From NCBI RefSeq assembly GCF_042477335.2, contig NC_091245.1, positions 35,536,501 to 35,600,500 on the forward strand: a stretch of 64,000 bases of DNA. The letters are read 5' to 3'. Shown piece by piece: positions 60,890 to 64,000 of the stretch. A program made the position numbers and the translations under genes. The stretch is from Ovis canadensis (lineage: Eukaryota; Chordata; Mammalia; Artiodactyla; Bovidae). Each line of letters begins with the position of its first letter. Within the stretch, counting starts at the first letter, position 1. A model generated the notes under the pieces. That model was given only the letters and a program-made list of their open reading frames with translations, did not search any database and was not told the origin of the DNA.

Positions 60890-61096
60890 AAAAAAATTTG
60901 TTTATTTTTAGTTTAAGGATAATTGCTTTACAATATTGTGTTGGGTTTCTGCCATACCTCAATATGTATCAGCTATAGTATACATACGTCCCTGCCCTCT
61001 TGATCCTCCCTCCTACCCCATCCTACCCTTCTGTGTTGTTACAGAGCACCAGTTTGAGCTCCCTGAGTCATAGGGCAAATTCCCACTGGCTATCTC
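60890..61096 (-). mobile_element. First L1 3' UTR fragment at a reused target site
   Basis: About 200 bp of L1 3' UTR in minus orientation (AATTGCTTTACAATATTGTG ... GGCAAATTCCCACTGGCTATC). Flanked by TTTAGTGTATCTTT (60876-60889) and TTTAGGGTGTCTTT (61097-61110), matching the empty unit 1 site near 20894. Confidence 0.85.
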
Positions 61097-61105
61097 TTTA
61101 GGGTG

Positions 61106-61110
<5 letters not shown>

Positions 61111-61167
<57 letters not shown>

Positions 61168-63013
61168 TTATTTATTTATTTTAATTGGAGGCTAGTTACT
61201 TTAAAATATTGTAGTGGTTTTGCCATACATTGACATGAATCTGCCACGGGTGTACATGTGTTCCCCATCCTGAACGCCCCTCCCCCCTCCCTCCCCATCT
61301 CATCCCTCTGGGTCATCCCAATGCACCAGCCCCGAGCACCCTGTCTCATGTATCAAACCTGGCCTGGCGATTTGTTTCACATATGATATTATACATGTTT
61401 CTATGCCATTCTCCCAAATCATCCCATCCTCGCCCTCTCCCACAGAGGCCAAAAGATTGTTCTATATATTTGTGTCTCTTCTGCTGTCTCGCATATAGGG
61501 TTATCGTTACCATCTTTCTAAATTGCATATATATGTGTTAGTATACTGTATTGGTATTTTTATTTCTGGCCTACTTCACTCTGTATAATAGGCTCCAGAG
61601 TCATCCACCTCATTAGAACTGATTCAAATGTATTCTTTTTAATGGCTGAGTAATTATTTCTGTTTTATTGACTATGCCAAAGCCTTTGACTGTGTGGATC
61701 ACAACAAACTGTGGAAAATTCTGAAAGAGATGGGAATACCAGACCACCTGACCTGCCTCTTGAGAAATCTGTATGCAGGTCAGGAAGTAACAGTTAGAAC
61801 TGGACATGGAACAACAGACTGGTTCCAAATAGGGAAAGGAGTATGTCAAGGCTGTACATTGTCACCCTGCTTATTTAACTTTTATGCAGAGTACATCATG
61901 AGAAATGCTGGGCTGGAAGAAACACAAGCTGGAATCAAGATTGCCAGGAGAAATATCAATAACCTCAGATATGCAGATGACACCACCTTATGGCAGAAAG
62001 TGAAGAGGAACTAAAAAGCTTCTTGTTGAAAGTAAAAGAGGAGAGTGAAAAAGTTGGCTTAAAGCTCAACATTCAGAAAATGAAGATCATGGCATCCGGT
62101 CCCATCACTTCATGGGAAATAGATGGGGAAATAGTGGAAACAGTGTCAGACTTTATTTTTCTGGGCTCCAAAATCACTGCAGATGGTGACTGCAGCCATG
62201 AAATTAAAAGATGCTTACTCCTTGGAAGAAAAGTTATGACCAACCTAGATAGCATATTCAAAAGCAGAGACATTACTTTGCTGACCAAGGTCCGTCTAGT
62301 CAGGGCTATGGTTTTTCCAGTGGTCATGTATGGATGTGAGAGTTGGACTGTGAAGAAGGCTGAGCGCCGAAGAATTGATGCGTTTGAACTGTGGTGTTGG
62401 AGAAGACTCTTGAGAGTCCCTTGGACTGCAAGGAGTTCTAACCAGTCCATTCTGAAGGAGATCAGCCCTGGGATTTCTTTGGAAGGAATGATGCTAAAGC
62501 TGAAACTCCAGTACTTTGGCCACCTCATGTGAAGAGTTGACTCACTGGAAAAAACTTTGATGCTGGGAGGGATTTGGGGCAGGAGGAAAAGGGGACGACA
62601 GAGGATGAGATGGTTGGATGGCATCACTGACTCGATGAACATGAATCTGAGTGAACTCCAGGAGTTGGCGATGGACAGGGAGGCCTGGCATGCTGCAATT
62701 CATAGGGTCAAAGAGTCAGACACGACTGAGCTACTGAACTGAACTGAATATTCCACTGTGTATGTGTACCACAGCTTTCTTATCCAAACACATGAAAAGA
62801 TGTTCAACATCACTCATTATCAGGGAAATGCAAATCAAAACCACAATGAGGTACCATTGCATGCCAGTCAAAATGGCTGCTATCCAAAAGTCTACAGGCA
62901 ATAAATGCTCCAGACGGTGTGGAGGAAAGGGAACCCTCTTACACTGTTGGTGGGAATGCAAACTAGTACAGTCACTATGGAGAACAGTGTGGAGATTCCT
63001 TAAAAAACTGGAA
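61111..63013 (-). mobile_element. Second L1 at the same site, 5' inverted, with nested BovB
   Basis: A (TA)n-modified poly-A end at 61111-61161, then L1 3' UTR and ORF2 end in minus orientation to about 62785, split by BovB 61655-62747. At about 62786 the orientation flips: 62786-63013 is L1 ORF2 in plus sense ([38 protein letters not shown]). This is the pattern of twin-primed L1 integration. The right end carries a third copy of the target, TTAGGGTGTCTTTT (63014-63027). Confidence 0.88.
61655..62747 (+). mobile_element. BovB LINE nested in L1, long readable RT
   Basis: Begins at the FIDYAKAFD (motif A) region. The plus frame at 61694-62014 carries GVCQGCTLSPCLF and RYADDTTL (catalytic YADD). 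A 1-bp frameshift then passes to 61990-62532, ending RRIDAFELWCWRRLL ... LQYFGHLM; the 3' tail ends at 62747. Among the best-preserved BovB copies here, but 5'-truncated and frameshifted. It sits in the L1 motif GAGTAATATTCC. Confidence 0.92.
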
Positions 63014-63070
63014 TTAGGGTGTCTTTTTTTGACAAGTTTTAGCAGTTTTGTTAATGGTTATTCAGCAGAT

Positions 63071-63196
63071 CCCTGGAGAAGGAAATGGCAATCCATTCCA
63101 GTAATCTTGCCTAGAAAATCCCATGGACAGAAAAGCCTAGTGGGGTACAGTCCATGGGGTCTTAAAGAGTCGGACATGACTGAGCAACTGAGCACC
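63071..63196 (+). mobile_element. Bov-tA SINE, 3' portion
   Basis: CCCTGGAGAAGGAAATGGC to GACTGAGCAACTGAGCACC, without the tRNA-like head. Flanked by CAGCAGAT (63063-63070) and CAGTAGAT (63197-63204). Confidence 0.88.
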
Positions 63197-63536
63197 CAGT
63201 AGATAATTGTGATTTTTGTGTTTACATAAGAAGAGTTAAGTTGATGTCCTTCTATTTCATCATCTTGAACTAATCAACAAGGCCAGCTTTGTGGGACCTA
63301 AATCTTACACAAATTGAGGATCGCTTTTATTGTGTATCCTTGGTCAAGTACCTGGTTTTCCTCAGCATCCATGACCTTATCTTCTTTCCTCTTGTTTTCG
63401 GTCAGTTTCACTTGCTAACAGAGGGGTGCATCCTGACCCTGGCAGCCAGTACTTCAGAGCTCCCATGTCGGGGCTTGTGGAGAAGCACTGCACAGGACAT
63501 CCTCCAGGGGGACTTCAGTCGCTATTAAAAGTCAGG

Positions 63537-64000
63537 GTAAGGAATCCCCACACTTCTCCATAGTGGCTGTATCAGTGTAAGAGGGTTCCCTTGTCTCCAC
63601 ACCCTCTCCAGCATTTATTGTCTATATAATTTTTAATGGTGGCCATTCTGACCCGTGTGAGATGATACCTCACTATGGTTTTGATCTGCATTTCTCTAAA
63701 AATGAGTGATGTTGAGCATTTTTTCCATGTGTTTATTAGCCATCTGTATGTCTTCTTTGGAGAAATGTCTGTTTAGTTCTTTGGCCTACTTTTTGATTGA
63801 GTTGCTTGTTTCTCTGTTATTGAGCTACACGAGCTGCTTGTATATTTTGGAGATGTATTCTTTGTCAGTTGTTTCATTTGCTATTATTTTCCCCCATTCT
63901 GAAGGCTGCTTTATTAACCTTGCTTATAGTTTCCTTCATTGTGCAAAAGCTTTTAAGTTTACTTAGGTCCCATTTGTTTATTTTTGTTTTTATTTCCATT
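63537..64000 (-). mobile_element. L1 ORF2 fragment leaving the window
   Basis: Minus-strand L1 from the AAGGAATCCCCACAC block through GTTTTGATCTGCATTTCTC and CATCTGTATGTCTTCTTTGG to the right edge. It interrupts intron 7 of unit 3. Its full length is not visible. Confidence 0.88.

Larger units (their letters stand above)
52439..63536 (-). repeat. Tandem duplication unit 3 (CYP2J 3' end, intact exons)
   Basis: Homologous to units 1 and 2 from GGGGTGAAAGGAATATTC (52439; compare 10068 and 25150) through exon 9, the ancient L1 3' end, exon 8 and most of intron 7. Homology to unit 1 stops at about 63535 (equivalent to about 21305), where a minus-strand L1 begins and leaves the window. About 1.6 kb further in unit 1 lies exon 7, so exon 7 of this unit is expected outside the window. 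Confidence 0.85.
59183..63536. other. Intron 7 of unit 3 (partial)
   Basis: Paralogous to about 19424-21305 in unit 1. Interrupted by a SINE (60590-60794), two L1 insertions with a nested BovB (60890-63013) and a further SINE (63071-63196). No exon recognised. Confidence 0.7.

Noticed and set aside
61111..61161. Long (TA)n run as a possible origin or cruciform element
   Set aside because: It lies exactly at the poly-A end of an L1 insertion and is best explained as a microsatellite grown from the tail.
62762..63202. A 146-codon frame with a CxxC-like WECK motif
   Set aside because: It is the inverted L1 ORF2 segment followed by SINE sequence, not a host gene.
1..64000. CRISPR arrays, phage defence islands, integrons or other prokaryotic systems
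   Set aside because: The window is eukaryotic, and the repeated motifs are SINE, LINE and LTR copies or simple repeats. No regular spacer pattern.

Overview
The window is mammalian nuclear DNA from a bovid (cattle-like ruminant). The evidence is the repeat content. BovB (RTE-type) LINEs on both strands end in the (ACTGA)n 3' tail, and there are many tRNA-Glu-headed Bov-tA SINEs, dimeric Bov-A2 SINEs with a (GCT)n head, ruminant-type L1 and long endogenous-retrovirus LTRs. There are no bacterial operons, CRISPR arrays, rRNA genes or free tRNA genes. The species cannot be fixed from sequence alone.

The only protein-coding gene content is the 3' end (exons 7, 8 and 9) of cytochrome P450 family 2 genes of CYP2J type, all on the minus strand and present three times in tandem. 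Unit 1 is about 9561-23145, unit 2 about 24655-41140, and unit 3 about 52439-63536, running out of the window at the right. Each unit has the same order from left to right: 3' flank, exon 9, intron 8 (with an ancient L1 3' end shared by all three), exon 8, intron 7, exon 7. Unit 1 is a pseudogene: all three exons carry frameshifting deletions and exon 8 also has a nonsense codon. Unit 2 has a clean exon 7, but exon 8 is reduced to about ten bases and exon 9 has lost about 49 bases and its stop. Unit 3 has intact exons 8 and 9, good splice sites, a rebuilt haem-binding loop, a proper stop codon and the only surviving AATAAA downstream. It is the 3' end of a gene that may be functional; exon 7 and the exons before it should lie to the right of base 64000. 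Exons 1-6 were not seen in any unit, so units 1 and 2 look like partial (3'-end) duplicates.

Between and around the units is transposon-dense DNA. Bases 1-9560 hold an old L1 on the plus strand, a BovB, and two long minus-strand L1 fragments broken up by two BovBs and a SINE. Bases 23147-24654 (BovB, SINE, AT-rich tract) separate units 1 and 2. Bases 41140-52438 hold old L1 fragments, SINEs and a rearranged BovB cluster. Many insertions keep readable target-site duplications (TSDs), so their nesting order and their age relative to the gene duplication can be read. The LTRs, most SINEs and a 1.4-kb L1 are private to one unit and therefore came after the duplication.

I found no new biological system. 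The points most worth following are the triplicated CYP2J 3' ends with separate routes of inactivation, repeated use of the same insertion points inside L1 and inside BovB, a ladder of two L1s at one target site with a twin-priming inversion, and a SINE flanked by an unusually long 43-bp direct repeat.
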